DNA from: Acanthornis magna
Lineage: Eukaryota; Chordata; Aves; Passeriformes; Acanthizidae
Direction: 5' to 3'
Assembly: GCA_036785705.1 (NCBI GenBank)
Contig: JAWUZG010001149.1
Coordinates: forward strand, 59,758-123,757
DNA length: 64,000 bases
Of this stretch, positions 34,597 to 49,116 are shown one piece after another. Every line of letters begins with the position of its first letter. The stretch's first letter is position 1. The notes beneath the pieces are model-generated. The model was not told where the DNA came from, did no database searches, and saw only the letters and a program-made list of their open reading frames with translations. The translations under genes were made by a program, and so were the position numbers.

Positions 34597-37500
34597 TGCT
34601 GGGGAAGTGGACCGCAAGCAAGGGCACTGTTGGTGGTGAAGGGAGAGAGAGCTGCCCAGGAGTGTTGGTGTGGTGAGTTACATGGAGCTCTACTTGGGAA
34701 TTGGGTTTTTTTGCTTGCTGTAAGATATGACTGCTTTCCTATTGTTTTCATGGCGTGCACTCCATTGTACTCTGTGTAGCCTCCCAGGAGTAGGTTTAGC
34801 TTTTCTATGGAGTGGTCAGTAATTGGGATTGAGTTGTCTGTGTCGAATCATTTGTGTTAGGGAAGAGCTGCTTTTCTAGGAATAGATCAGATGGGCCATT
34901 TGTAAGTGCTGCGGGACAGAGTTACTTAAAGCACTGGCTTTAAGTGTGAGGCTGGGATTGGATGCAGCCGCCGCCAAGGCTCCTGTGTCTGAGAAGGAGT
35001 TGAGAAAGCCAAGGGCTGCTCTCTGGCCCTTGTGACTCAGTGGCCAGGCTGCTCTGGGAGCCTTTGTGTGAATCTGCCAGCACAGCAGCGACAGATGTCC
35101 CTGAGGAGCTTGTGTGAGTGCAGGTGAGATCAGAGCTCTTGAGCAGCCTGGAGAGCCTGGGGATGTGGCCACGGAGCCGCCAGGATATCTGGTGACCTCG
35201 GGGTTCCTATGAGCAGAGGGAGCACTAAGATGTGCCCATGGCACCTGTGTAAGTGCCTGTGGCTAAAGGGCTCTTTTGCAGCCTGGAGAGCCTTGGCATA
35301 TGGCCATGAAGCCACAGTGCGTGTCTGTGACATCAGAGCGCTTTGGCAGCATGGAAAGGCCTGGAATGGCTGCAGGGGCCAGAGGTGAGTGCCTGTGACA
35401 TCAGAGCTGTCCAGCAGCAGCAGGGAGACGGAGGGAATGTCACAGGCCATGCCCTGTGAGTTGCTGTGACAGCATGGCTCCTTAGCAGTGTGCAGATTGC
35501 CGGGATGTTACCCTGCAGGCCCTGGCATTGCCCTGGTCGTGTGTGTTGTTTAGGAAGCTAGAGAGAGCCCTGGCATGTCCCGCTGGAAGGCCAGGGAGTG
35601 GCAGTTGCAAAAGAGCTCCTTAGCACTTAGAGACACGTGGGATGTCCCCATGGAGGCACTGTGAGAGCCCGTGACCTCAGAGGTCTTTGGAAGCTGAGAG
35701 AGCCCCGGGATGCCATGGGATGTGAGCATGGGGAGCCTGTGGGCAGGTGTGATGTCCCTGCTTGTGCTGGTGCATCCCCCCCTGCCCTTTTTTCAGGCTG
35801 CAGCATGATATGAGAAATGCTGCTGAGGCCTTGGCCTTGACGAATGCAGCGGGGCTGAGGTGCTGTGGAGCTTCTGAGAAACGCTGTGTGCTGCCAGGAA
35901 GTGCTGTGTTCTAAGGTGCTCCTGCTTTTTTTGCTTGTTGAACAGACTTTGAAATTTGTTTTTGCCTGGATGGCATCACATTGGTGTTGTCCCGTGTTCA
36001 GGGAAAGCTGCTGATGAGAAGTGGGGCCAGGCTGAAGGCTTGTTGTGACTAAAGGCCATGCCTTGGGGCCCTGTAAGCAGGGGTGCCAAAGGAGGCCCTG
36101 GCAGCTGTGCTGGGCCGCAGCAGCGGTGAGCAGCAAAGTCCCTGTGCGTGGGGCCTCTGCCAGCCGGCAGCTGTCCCATTTGCTGCACTCGGGGGATCCG
36201 GGAAGGAGCACGGCTCCTGGGCCCCCGATCCTGCCGCTCCCCGAGGCCTCAGGCTTTGGCCGCTGAGAAGATGGCAAGGCACGTGAAAGGAGTATTTCAG
36301 TAGCTTGGAGGGGAATTTTGCCTCCTAGAGCCTCTTTGTGTGCTTGTGGGAGTGCAGGTGTGCATGCGCTCTCTGCAATGTGGGAGAGGGGCTGCTCTGG
36401 TGGATTCAGAAGTGCTTTAGGTTTGTCCCTAAGTTAGGTCTCGAAGTTCCTGCAGTGCTATGGTAAGCGCTGTGTGGATCCTTTGCTGAGGTCTTGGGTT
36501 CCAGCTCAGTTCTAAGTGAAGCGTTGTGTAGTTGAAGTCCAGTTCAGTTGAAATGCCCTGAACTGCTGTTCCTGCCCTAAGTTGTTGATTTGAATTTGAG
36601 TTATCAAGTGAAATGTTGCTCAAGCTGAAGTGCTCTTAAGGGAAGTGCTCTTGAGCCTTTGGGCCATGTTCTTCTTATCCTGACCCTTTCTCTTCTTTAG
36701 AGACACAGCCTCACACACACGGGCAGACAGACAGAGATAATTTGGGTTTGATTTCATTTTGGATTGATTGACTCTGGATTTTTGTTTGTTGCTTTTCCTC
36801 GCTGTGCTTTGAGCATGGTATAAGTAGTAGAGTGAAGCTTGGCAAGGAAGCTTGTCCTGCTGTGGCTTTGCTATGAAATCTTTCTTTCCTAATAGCTTTC
36901 CCGTGATTCTCTTGAGTGAAGTGCAAGTGCCTGTGCCATCACATCTCTTTAGCAGCGTGGAGCCACCTGGGATGTCAGCACCGAGGTGCTGGGAGTGAGT
37001 GCTTGTGACACCAGGGCTTCTGGGCAGCGTGTGGACTCCTGGCGTGTGCCTATGGCTGTCCTGGGACAGCCTGTGAGCTCAGTGCTCTTTTGAAAGCTGG
37101 ATAGCTCTGGCGTGTCCCCAGGGAGTTCCTGTGACAAGATGGGACCTGCTGGCTCTTTGGCAGCCTGGAGATGGCTGGAGTGTGCCCAGGGGGCAAGTGT
37201 GAGTGTCAGGGACTTGCCAGCTCTTGAGGAGGATGGAGAGTGCAGAGATGTCCCCATGGAGCCCCTGTGAGTGCCTGTGAGCTCAGAAGTCTATGGAGGC
37301 TTAAGACAGCTGTGATGAAATGGGATGTCAGCAGGGGGGCATGTAATGAAATTTGATCTCCCAGCTTGTGGTGGTGCATTCCTCTCTCCTCCCCTTTTTG
37401 AGCCCCACCATGATCTGAGAAATGCTCCTTAGGCATCGGCCTTGAGGAACTGCAGCTTGGCTGAGCAGCTCTTGAGCTTATGAGAAACACTGTGTGCTCC

Positions 37501-39436
37501 CAGGAAGTGCTGCTGTCTAACGTGGTCCTGTTTTGTTTTTTTTTTTATCGTAACAGCCTTGGAAAAAAACAGCCTTGTTTTTGCCTGAATGGTAAACATT
37601 GCGTGCCAGTGTGCGTGTCCTCTCCGGAATGTGGCAGAGGGGCTGCTCTCCTGGATTCTGAAGTAGTTTAGAATTGCAAGGAAGTTCTGCCTGTAAGTAA
37701 AATTACTATTGAGAGATGGTAAATCCTGTGGGGGTCCTTTTCTGAGGTTTTGGGCTTGAGTTCATTTCTATGTGAAGTCTTATTAACTTGAAATATGGTT
37801 AGGATTAAATGCTGTTAAGTGTTGTTCCTCTGCTAGGTGGTTAATTTGAAGGTAGAAATTTAAATGTTGCTCAAATGGACGTACTGTTAAGTGAAGTGCT
37901 CTTGAGCCTTTCAAGCGTGTTCTTGTAATCCCGACACTTTCTCTCCTTTGGAGACACTCGCACACATACACAGACACAGACAGACAGACATAGGTAATTT
38001 TGGTTTAATTTCATTTTGGATTGATTGGATTTATTTTGTTTCATTTCCTCGCTGTGCCTTAAGCATGGTGTAGGTAGTAGAGTGGAGCTTGGCAAGGAAG
38101 CTTGTCCTGCTGTGGCTTTGCTATGAAATCTTTCTTTCCCGATAGCTTTCCTATGATTCTTTGAGTGATGTGCAAGTGCCTGTGCCATCACATCTCTTTA
38201 GTGAGTGAGTGAAGCTTGGCAAGGAAGCTTGTCCTGCTGTGGCTTTTCCATGAAATCTTTCTTTCCCGATAGCTTTCCTATGATTCTTGGAGTGATGTAA
38301 AAGTGCCTGTGCCATCACATCTCTTTAGCAGCGTGGAGCCACCTGGGATGTCAGCACCGAGGTGCTGGGAGTGAGTGCTTGTGACACCAGGGCTTCTGGG
38401 CAGCGTGTGGAGTCCTGGCATGTGCCTATGGCTGTCCTGGGACAGCCTGTGAGCTCAGTGTTCTTTTGAAAGCTGGATAGCTCTGGCGCGTCCCCAGGGA
38501 GTTCCTGTGCCAAGATGTGACCTGCTGGCTCTTTGGCAGCCTGGAGATGGCTGGAGTGTGCCCAGGGGGCAAGTGTGAGTGTCAGGGACTTGCCTGCTCT
38601 TGAGGAGGATGGAGGGTGCAGGGGTGTCCCCATGGAGGCCCTGTGAGTGCCTGTGAGCTGGCGGCACCTTAGCAGCGTGAGACTGGTGGGCTGTCAGCCC
38701 TGAGAGCCTGTTGAAGGCCGTGATGTGCGTGCAGAGAGGTTTGTCAAATGGGAGAGTCGTGGCATGTCCCTATGGAGCCGCTGGGGTTGTGTGTGCCCTC
38801 AGTGTTCTTGAGGAGCCTCGAGAGCCCTGGGACGGCCCCGTGGAAGCGCAGGGAGTGCCTGTGACATAGCAGCGGTGCCTGATGAGATCAAAGGGCCCTG
38901 GGATGTCAGCTTGGAATGGCTGTGAGTGCCTGAGAGCACACGTCTGTCTCTCATGGCCGGAGAGCTGTGGCAGGTGCCCATGGTAGGTGTGTGAGTGCAG
39001 GTGAGCTCAGGGCTCTGCAGAAGGCTGTAGGCCTGTGGGCTGTGAGGCTGGAAGGCCTGGGAGTGCTTTGGAGCTGAGTGCTCTGTAGCAGTCGGGAGCC
39101 GCCTGGGAGGTTGTAGCAGGATGCTTTGGGCCGGCTGCTTTGCCTTGGAACGTGGTGCAGGCACTTGGAGCATGTGCTATTTGCAAATGTCTCCAGGTGT
39201 CTTTCAGAGGGCCAGCGTGTGTTGTTTTGGCCTTGAATTCTGCTGAAAGTCCTTCTGGCAAGGAAGCCTGCATGAAGGTGCTGCTAGTGAGGCAAAGATT
39301 TGGCAGCTGAGCTGCTGCCGGGAGTTGCAGACGTCTGCCTGACAGTCAGTCCCTTGAGAGTGTCAATGTGCAGTCAGTCCCCTTTCCTAGGGGAGGTTTT
39401 TCTAGCGTGTTCCTCCTTGGAGTGTGTGAGGGCTCC
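34597..39436 (+). repeat. Array unit 3 (4840 bp)
   Basis: Shares with unit 2 the AAGCGCTGTG variant (36465) and the CAGACGTCTG variant near its end (39328). It still has the older form of the patch at about 36178–36243 that differs from unit 4 onward. Confidence 0.95.
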
Positions 39437-42400
39437 TGCTGGGGAAGTGGACCGCAAGCAAGGGCACTGTTGGTGGTGAAGGGAGAGAGAGCTGCCCAGG
39501 AGTGTTGGTGTGGTGAGTTACATGGAGCTCTACTTGGGAATTGGGTTTTTTTGCTTGCTGTAAGATATGACTGCTTTCCTATTGTTTTCATGGCGTGCAC
39601 TCCATTGTACTCTGTGTAGCCTCCCAGGAGTAGGTTTAGCTTTTCTATGGAGTGGTCAGTAATTGGGATTGAGTTGTCTGTGTCGAATCATTTGTGTTAG
39701 GGAAGAGCTGCTTTTCTAGGAATAGATCAGATGGGCCATTTGTAAGTGCTGCGGGACAGAGTTACTTAAAGCACTGGCTTTAAGTGTGAGGCTGGGATTG
39801 GATGCAGCCGCCGCCAAGGCTCCTGTGTCTGAGAAGGAGTTGAGAAAGCCAAGGGCTGCTCTCTGGCCCTTGTGACTCAGTGGCCAGGCTGCTCTGGGAG
39901 CCTTTGTGTGAATCTGCCAGCACAGCAGCGACAGATGTCCCTGAGGAGCTTGTGTGAGTGCAGGTGAGATCAGAGCTCTTGAGCAGCCTGGAGAGCCTGG
40001 GGATGTGGCCACGGAGCCGCCAGGATATCTGGTGACCTCGGGGTTCCTATGAGCAGAGGGAGCACTAAGATGTGCCCATGGCACCTGTGTAAGTGCCTGT
40101 GGCTAAAGGGCTCTTTTGCAGCCTGGAGAGCCTTGGCATATGGCCATGAAGCCACAGTGCGTGTCTGTGACATCAGAGCGCTTTGGCAGCATGGAAAGGC
40201 CTGGAATGGCTGCAGGGGCCAGAGGTGAGTGCCTGTGACATCAGAGCTGTCCAGCAGCAGCAGGGAGACGGAGGGAATGTCACAGGCCATGCCCTGTGAG
40301 TTGCTGTGACAGCATGGCTCCTTAGCAGCGTGCAGATTGCCGGGATGTTACCCTGCAGGCCCTGGCATTGCCCTGGTCGTGTGTGTTGTTTAGGAAGCTA
40401 GAGAGAGCCCTGGCATGTCCCGCTGGAAGGCCAGGGAGTGGCAGTTGCAAAAGAGCTCCTTAGCACTTAGAGACACGTGGGATGTCCCCATGGAGGCACT
40501 GTGAGAGCCCGTGACCTCAGAGGTCTTTGGAAGCTGAGAGAGCCCCGGGATGCCATGGGATGTGAGCATGGGGAGCCTGTGGGCAGGTGTGATGTCCCTG
40601 CTTGTGCTGGTGCATCCCCCCCTGCCCTTTTTTCAGGCTGCAGCATGATATGAGAAATGCTGCTGAGGCCTTGGCCTTGACGAATGCAGCGGGGCTGAGG
40701 TGCTGTGGAGCTTCTGAGAAACGCTGTGTGCTGCCAGGAAGTGCTGTGTTCTAAGGTGCTCCTGCTTTTTTTGCTTGTTGAACAGACTTTGAAATTTGTT
40801 TTTGCCTGGATGGCATCACATTGGTGTTGTCCCGTGTTCAGGGAAAGCTGCTGATGAGAAGTGGGGCCAGGCTGAAGGCTTGTTGTGACTAAAGGCCATG
40901 CCTTGGGGCCCTGTAAGCAGGGGTGCCAAAGGAGGCCCTGGCAGCTGTGCTGGGCCGCAGCAGCGGTGAGCAGCAAAGTCCCTGTGCGTGGGGCCTCTGC
41001 CAGCCGGCAGCTGTCCCGTTTGCTGCACTTGGGGCATCCGCAAATGAGCACGGCTCCTGGGCCCCCGATCCTGCCGCTCCCGGAGGCCTCAGGCTTTGGC
41101 CGCTGAGAAGATGGCAAGGCACGTGAAAGGAGTATTTCAGTAGCTTGGAGGGGAATTTTGCCTCCTAGAGCCTCTTTGTGTGCTTGTGGGAGTGCAGGTG
41201 TGCATGCGCTCTCTGCAATATGGGAGAGGGGCTGCTCTGGTGGATTCAGAAGTGCTTTAGGTTTGTCCCTAAGTTAGGTCTCGAAGTTCCTGCAGTGCTA
41301 TGGTAAGGGCTGTGTGGATCCTTTGCTGAGGTCTTGGGTTCCAGCTCAGTTCTAAGTGAAGCGTTGTGTAGTTGAAGTCCAGTTCAGTTGAAATGCCCTG
41401 AACTGCTGTTCCTGCCCTAAGTTGTTGATTTGAATTTGAGTTATCAAGTGAAATGTTGCTCAAGCTGAAGTGCTCTTAAGGGAAGTGCTCTTGAGCCTTT
41501 GGGCCATGTTCTTCTTATCCTGACCCTTTCTCTTCTTTAGAGACACAGCCTCACACACACGGACAGACAGACATAGATAATTTGGGTTTGATTTCATTTT
41601 GGATTGATTGACTCTGGATTTTTGTTTGTTGCTTTTCCTCGCTGTGCTTTGAGCATGGTATAAGTAGTAGAGTGAAGCTTGGCAAGGAAGCTTGTCCTGC
41701 TGTGGCTTTGCTATGAAATCTTTCTTTCCTAATAGCTTTCCCGTGATTCTCTTGAGTGAAGTGCAAGTGCCTGTGCCATCACATCTCTTTAGCAGCGTGG
41801 AGCCACCTGGGATGTCAGCACCGAGGTGCTGGGAGTGAGTGCTTGTGACACCAGGGCTTCTGGGCAGCGTGTGGACTCCTGGCGTGTGCCTATGGCTGTC
41901 CTGGGACAGCCTGTGAGCTCAGTGCTCTTTTGAAAGCTGGATAGCTCTGGCGTGTCCCCAGGGAGTTCCTGTGACAAGATGGGACCTGCTGGCTCTTTGG
42001 CAGCCTGGAGATGGCTGGAGTGTGCCCAGGGGGCAAGTGTGAGTGTCAGGGACTTGCCAGCTCTTGAGGAGGATGGAGAGTGCAGAGATGTCCCCATGGA
42101 GCCCCTGTGAGTGCCTGTGAGCTCAGAAGTCTATGGAGGCTTAAGACAGCTGTGATGAAATGGGATGTCAGCAGGGGGGCATGTAATGAAATTTGATCTC
42201 CCAGCTTGTGGTGGTGCATTCCTCTCTCCTCCCCTTTTTGAGCCCCACCATGATCTGAGAAATGCTCCTTAGGCATCGGCCTTGAGGAACTGCAGCTTGG
42301 CTGAGCAGCTCTTGAGCTTATGAGAAACACTGTGTGCTCCCAGGAAGTGCTGCTGTCTAACGTGGTCCTGTTTTGTTTTTTTTTTTATCGTAACAGCCTT

Positions 42401-44276
42401 GGAAAAAAACAGCCTTGTTTTTGCCTGAATGGTAAACATTGCGTGCCAGTGTGCGTGTCCTCTCCGGAATGTGGCAGAGGGGCTGCTCTCCTGGATTCTG
42501 AAGTAGTTTAGAATTGCAAGGAAGTTCTGCCTGTAAGTAAAATTACTATTGAGAGATGGTAAATCCTGTGGGGGTCCTTTTCTGAGGTTTTGGGCTTGAG
42601 TTCATTTCTATGTGAAGTCTTATTAACTTGAAATATGGTTAGGATTAAATGCTGTTAAGTGTTGTTCCTCTGCTAGGTGGTTAATTTGAAGGTAGAAATT
42701 TAAATGTTGCTCAAATGGACGTACTGTTAAGTGAAGTGCTCTTGAGCCTTTCAAGCGTGTTCTTGTAATCCCGACACTTTCTCTCCTTTGGAGACACTCG
42801 CACACATACACAGACACAGACAGACAGACATAGGTAATTTTGGTTTAATTTCATTTTGGATTGATTGGATTTATTTTGTTTCATTTCCTCGCTGTGCCTT
42901 AAGCATGGTGTAGGTAGTAGAGTGGAGCTTGGCAAGGAAGCTTGTCCTGCTGTGGCTTTGCTATGAAATCTTTCTTTCCCGATAGCTTTCCTATGATTCT
43001 TTGAGTGATGTGCAAGTGCCTGTGCCATCACATCTCTTTAGTGAGTGAGTGAAGCTTGGCAAGGAAGCTTGTCCTGCTTTGGCTTTTCCATGAAATCTTT
43101 CTTTCCCGATAGCTTTCCTATGATTCTTGGAGTGATGTAAAAGTGCCTGTGCCATCACATCTCTTTAGCAGCGTGGAGCCACCTGGGATGTCAGCACCGA
43201 GGTGCTGGGAGTGAGTGCTTGTGACACCAGGGCTTCTGGGCAGCGTGTGGAGTCCTGGCATGTGCCTATGGCTGTCCTGGGACAGCCTGTGAGCTCAGTG
43301 TTCTTTTGAAAGCTGGATAGCTCTGGCGCGTCCCCAGGGAGTTCCTGTGCCAAGATGTGACCTGCTGGCTCTTTGGCAGCCTGGAGATGGCTGGAGTGTG
43401 CCCAGGGGGCAAGTGTGAGTGTCAGGGACTTGCCTGCTCTTGAGGAGGATGGAGGGTGCAGGGATGTCCCCATGGTAGCCCTGTGAGTGCCTGTGAGCTG
43501 GCGGCACCTTAGCAGCGTGAGACTGGTGGGCTGTCAGCCCTGAGAGCCTGTTGAAGGCCGTGATGTGCGTGCAGAGAGGTTTGTCAAATGGGAGAGTCGT
43601 GGCATGTCCCTATGGAGCCGCTGGGGTTGTGTGTGCCCTCAGTGTTCTTGAGGAGCCTCGAGAGCCCTGGGACGGCCCCGTGGAAGCGCAGGGAGTGCCT
43701 GTGACATAGCAGCGGTGCCTGATGAGATCCAAGGGCCCTGGGATGTCAGCTTGGAATGGCTGTGAGTGCCTGAGAGCACACGTCTGTCTCTCATGGCCGG
43801 AGAGCTGTGGCAGGTGCCCATGGTAGGTGTGTGAGTGCAGGTGAGCTCAGGGCTCTGCAGAAGGCTGTAGGCCTGTGGGCTGTGAGGCTGGAAGGCCTGG
43901 GAGTGCTTTGGAGCTGAGTGCTCTGTAGCAGTCGGGAGCCGCCTGGGAGGTTGTAGCAGGATGCTTTGGGCCGGCTGCTTTGCCTTGGAACGTGGTGCAG
44001 GCACTTGGAGCATGTGCTATTTGCAAATGTCTCCAGGTGTCTTTCAGAGGGCCAGCGTGTGTTGTTTTGGCCTTGAATTCTGCTGAAAGTCCTTCTGGCA
44101 AGGAAGCCTGCATGAAGGTGCTGCTAGTGAGGCAAAGATTTGGCAGCTGAGCTGCTGCCGGGAGTTGCAGGCGTCTGCCTGACAGTCAGTCCCTTGAGAG
44201 TGTCAATGTGCAGTCAGTCCCCTTTCCTAGGGGAGGTTTTTCTAGCGTGTTCCTCCTTGGAGTGTGTGAGGGCTCC
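39437..44276 (+). repeat. Array unit 4 (4840 bp)
   Basis: First unit with the altered patch at 41018–41082 (seven differences within 65 bp), which all later complete units share. Confidence 0.95.
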
Positions 44277-47200
44277 TGCTGGGGAAGTGGACCGCAAGCA
44301 AGGGCACTGTTGGTGGTGAAGGGAGAGAGAGCTGCCCAGGAGTGTTGGTGTGGTGAGTTACATGGAGCTCTACTTGGGAATTGGGTTTTTTTGCTTGCTG
44401 TAAGATATGACTGCTTTCCTATTGTTTTCATGGCGTGCACTCCATTGTACTCTGTGTAGCCTCCCAGGAGTAGGTTTAGCTTTTCTATGGAGTGGTCAGT
44501 AATTGGGATTGAGTTGTCTGTGTCGAATCATTTGTGTTAGGGAAGAGCTGCTTTTCTAGGAATAGATCAGATGGGCCATTTGTAAGTGCTGCGGGACAGA
44601 GTTACTTAAAGCACTGGCTTTAAGTGTGAGGCTGGGATTGGATGCAGCCGCCGCCAAGGCTCCTGTGTCTGAGAAGGAGTTGAGAAAGCCAAGGGCTGCT
44701 CTCTGGCCCTTGTGACTCAGTGGCCAGGCTGCTCTGGGAGCCTTTGTGTGAATCTGCCAGCACAGCAGCGACAGATGTCCCTGAGGAGCTTGTGTGAGTG
44801 CAGGTGAGATCAGAGCTCTTGAGCAGCCTGGAGAGCCTGGGGATGTGGCCACGGAGCCGCCAGGATATCTGGTGACCTCGGGGTTCCTATGAGCAGAGGG
44901 AGCACTAAGATGTGCCCATGGCACCTGTGTAAGTGCCTGTGGCTAAAGGGCTCTTTTGCAGCCTGGAGAGCCTTGGCATATGGCCATGAAGCCACAGTGC
45001 GTGTCTGTGACATCAGAGCGCTTTGGCAGCATGGAAAGGCCTGGAATGGCTGCAGGGGCCAGAGGTGAGTGCCTGTGACATCAGAGCTGTCCAGCAGCAG
45101 CAGGGAGACGGAGGGAATGTCACAGGCCATGCCCTGTGAGTTGCTGTGACAGCATGGCTCCTTAGCAGCGTGCAGATTGCCGGGATGTTACCCTGCAGGC
45201 CCTGGCATTGCCCTGGTCGTGTGTGTTGTTTAGGAAGCTAGAGAGAGCCCTGGCATGTCCCGCTGGAAGGCCAGGGAGTGGCAGTTGCAAAAGAGCTCCT
45301 TAGCACTTAGAGACACGTGGGATGTCCCCATGGAGGCACTGTGAGAGCCCGTGACCTCAGAGGTCTTTGGAAGCTGAGAGAGCCCCGGGATGCCATGGGA
45401 TGTGAGCATGGGGAGCCTGTGGGCAGGTGTGATGTCCCTGCTTGTGCTGGTGCATCCCCCCCTGCCCTTTTTTCAGGCTGCAGCATGATATGAGAAATGC
45501 TGCTGAGGCCTTGGCCTTGACGAATGCAGTGGGGCTGAGGTGCTGTGGAGCTTCTGAGAAACGCTGTGTGCTGCCAGGAAGTGCTGTGTTCTAAGGTGCT
45601 CCTGCTTTTTTTGCTTGTTGAACAGACTTTGAAATTTGTTTTTGCCTGGATGGCATCACATTGGTGTTGTCCCGTGTTCAGGGAAAGCTGCTGATGAGAA
45701 GTGGGGCCAGGCTGAAGGCTTGTTGTGACTAAAGGCCATGCCTTGGGGCCCTGTAAGCAGGGGTGCCAAAGGAGGCCCTGGCAGCTGTGCTGGGCCGCAG
45801 CAGCGGTGAGCAGCAAAGTCCCTGTGCGTGGGGCCTCTGCCAGCCGGCAGCTGTCCCGTTTGCTGCACTTGGGGCATCCGCAAATGAGCACGGCTCCTGG
45901 GCCCCCGATCCTGCCGCTCCCGGAGGCCTCAGGCTTTGGCCGCTGAGAAGATGGCAAGGCACGTGAAAGGAGTATTTCAGTAGCTTGGAGGGGAATTTTG
46001 CCTCCTAGAGCCTCTTTGTGTGCTTGTGGGAGTGCAGGTGTGCATGCGCTCTCTGCAATATGGGAGAGGGGCTGCTCTGGTGGATTCAGAAGTGCTTTAG
46101 GTTTGTCCCTAAGTTAGGTCTCGAAGTTCCTGCAGTGCTATGGTAAGGGCTGTGTGGATCCTTTGCTGAGGTCTTGGGTTCCAGCTCAGTTCTAAGTGAA
46201 GCGTTGTGTAGTTGAAGTCCAGTTCAGTTGAAATGCCCTGAACTGCTGTTCCTGCCCTAAGTTGTTGATTTGAATTTGAGTTATCAAGTGAAATGTTGCT
46301 CAAGCTGAAGTGCTCTTAAGGGAAGTGCTCTTGAGCCTTTGGGCCATGTTCTTCTTATCCTGACCCTTTCTCTTCTTTAGAGACACAGCCTCACACACAC
46401 GGACAGACAGACATAGATAATTTGGGTTTGATTTCATTTTGGATTGATTGACTCTGGATTTTTGTTTGTTGCTTTTCCTCGCTGTGCTTTGAGCATGGTA
46501 TAAGTAGTAGAGTGAAGCTTGGCAAGGAAGCTTGTCCTGCTGTGGCTTTGCTATGAAATCTTTCTTTCCTAATAGCTTTCCCGTGATTCTCTTGAGTGAA
46601 GTGCAAGTGCCTGTGCCATCACATCTCTTTAGCAGCGTGGAGCCACCTGGGATGTCAGCACCGAGGTGCTGGGAGTGAGTGCTTGTGACACCAGGGCTTC
46701 TGGGCAGCGTGTGGACTCCTGGCGTGTGCCTATGGCTGTCCTGGGACAGCCTGTGAGCTCAGTGCTCTTTTGAAAGCTGGATAGCTCTGGCGTGTCCCCA
46801 GGGAGTTCCTGTGACAAGATGGGACCTGCTGGCTCTTTGGCAGCCTGGAGATGGCTGGAGTGTGCCCAGGGGGCAAGTGTGAGTGTCAGGGACTTGCCAG
46901 CTCTTGAGGAGGATGGAGAGTGCAGAGATGTCCCCATGGAGCCCCTGTGAGTGCCTGTGAGCTCAGAAGTCTATGGAGGCTTAAGACAGCTGTGATGAAA
47001 TGGGATGTCAGCAGGGGGGCATGTAATGAAATTTGATCTCCCAGCTTGTGGTGGTGCATTCCTCTCTCCTCCCCTTTTTGAGCCCCACCATGATCTGAGA
47101 AATGCTCCTTAGGCATCGGCCTTGAGGAACTGCAGCTTGGCTGAGCAGCTCTTGAGCTTATGAGAAACACTGTGTGCTCCCAGGAAGTGCTGCTGTCTAA

Positions 47201-49116
47201 CGTGGTCCTGTTTTGTTTTTTTTTTTATCGTAACAGCCTTGGAAAAAAACAGCCTTGTTTTTGCCTGAATGGTAAACATTGCGTGCCAGTGTGCGTGTCC
47301 TCTCCGGAATGTGGCAGAGGGGCTGCTCTCCTGGATTCTGAAGTAGTTTAGAATTGCAAGGAAGTTCTGCCTGTAAGTAAAATTACTATTGAGAGATGGT
47401 AAATCCTGTGGGGGTCCTTTTCTGAGGTTTTGGGCTTGAGTTCATTTCTATGTGAAGTCTTATTAACTTGAAATATGGTTAGGATTAAATGCTGTTAAGT
47501 GTTGTTCCTCTGCTAGGTGGTTAATTTGAAGGTAGAAATTTAAATGTTGCTCAAATGGACGTACTGTTAAGTGAAGTGCTCTTGAGCCTTTCAAGCGTGT
47601 TCTTGTAATCCCGACACTTTCTCTCCTTTGGAGACACTCGCACACATACACAGACACAGACAGACAGACATAGGTAATTTTGGTTTAATTTCATTTTGGA
47701 TTGATTGGATTTATTTTGTTTCATTTCCTCGCTGTGCCTTAAGCATGGTGTAGGTAGTAGAGTGGAGCTTGGCAAGGAAGCTTGTCCTGCTGTGGCTTTG
47801 CTATGAAATCTTTCTTTCCCGATAGCTTTCCTATGATTCTTTGAGTGATGTGCAAGTGCCTGTGCCATCACATCTCTTTAGTGAGTGAGTGAAGCTTGGC
47901 AAGGAAGCTTGTCCTGCTGTGGCTTTTCCATGAAATCTTTCTTTCCCGATAGCTTTCCTATGATTCTTGGAGTGATGTAAAAGTGCCTGTGCCATCACAT
48001 CTCTTTAGCAGCGTGGAGCCACCTGGGATGTCAGCACCGAGGTGCTGGGAGTGAGTGCTTGTGACACCAGGGCTTCTGGGCAGCGTGTGGAGTCCTGGCA
48101 TGTGCCTATGGCTGTCCTGGGACAGCCTGTGAGCTCAGTGTTCTTTTGAAAGCTGGATAGCTCTGGCGCGTCCCCAGGGAGTTCCTGTGCCAAGATGTGA
48201 CCTGCTGGCTCTTTGGCAGCCTGGAGATGGCTGGAGTGTGCCCAGGGGGCAAGTGTGAGTGTCAGGGACTTGCCTGCTCTTGAGGAGGATGGAGGGTGCA
48301 GGGATGTCCCCATGGTAGCCCTGTGAGTGCCTGTGAGCTGGCGGCACCTTAGCAGCGTGAGACTGGTGGGCTGTCAGCCCTGAGAGGCTGTTGAAGGCCG
48401 TGATGTGCGTGCAGAGAGGTTTGTCAAATGGGAGAGTCGTGGCATGTCCCTATGGAGCCGCTGGGGTTGTGTGTGCCCTCAGTGTTCTTGAGGAGCCTCG
48501 AGAGCCCTGGGACGGCCCCGTGGAAGCGCAGGGAGTGCCTGTGACATAGCAGCGGTGCCTGATGAGATCCAAGGGCCCTGGGATGTCAGCTTGGAATGGC
48601 TGTGAGTGCCTGAGAGCACACGTCTGTCTCTCATGGCCGGAGAGCTGTGGCAGGTGCCCATGGTAGGTGTGTGAGTGCAGGTGAGCTCAGGGCTCTGCAG
48701 AAGGCTGTAGGCCTGTGGGCTGTGAGGCTGGAAGGCCTGGGAGTGCTTTGGAGCTGAGTGCTCTGTAGCAGTCGGGAGCCGCCTGGGAGGTTGTAGCAGG
48801 ATGCTTTGGGCCGGCTGCTTTGCCTTGGAACGTGGTGCAGGCACTTGGAGCATGTGCTATTTGCAAATGTCTCCAGGTGTCTTTCAGAGGGCCAGCGTGT
48901 GTTGTTTTGGCCTTGAATTCTGCTGAAAGTCCTTCTGGCAAGGAAGCCTGCATGAAGGTGCTGCTAGTGAGGCAAAGATTTGGCAGCTGAGCTGCTGCCG
49001 GGAGTTGCAGGCGTCTGCCTGACAGTCAGTCCCTTGAGAGTGTCAATGTGCAGTCAGTCCCCTTTCCTAGGGGAGGTTTTTCTAGCGTGTTCCTCCTTGG
49101 AGTGTGTGAGGGCTCC
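44277..49116 (+). repeat. Array unit 5 (4840 bp)
   Basis: Nearly identical to unit 4. A private change is GAATGCAGTGG at about 45530, where other units read GCAGCGG. Confidence 0.95.
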
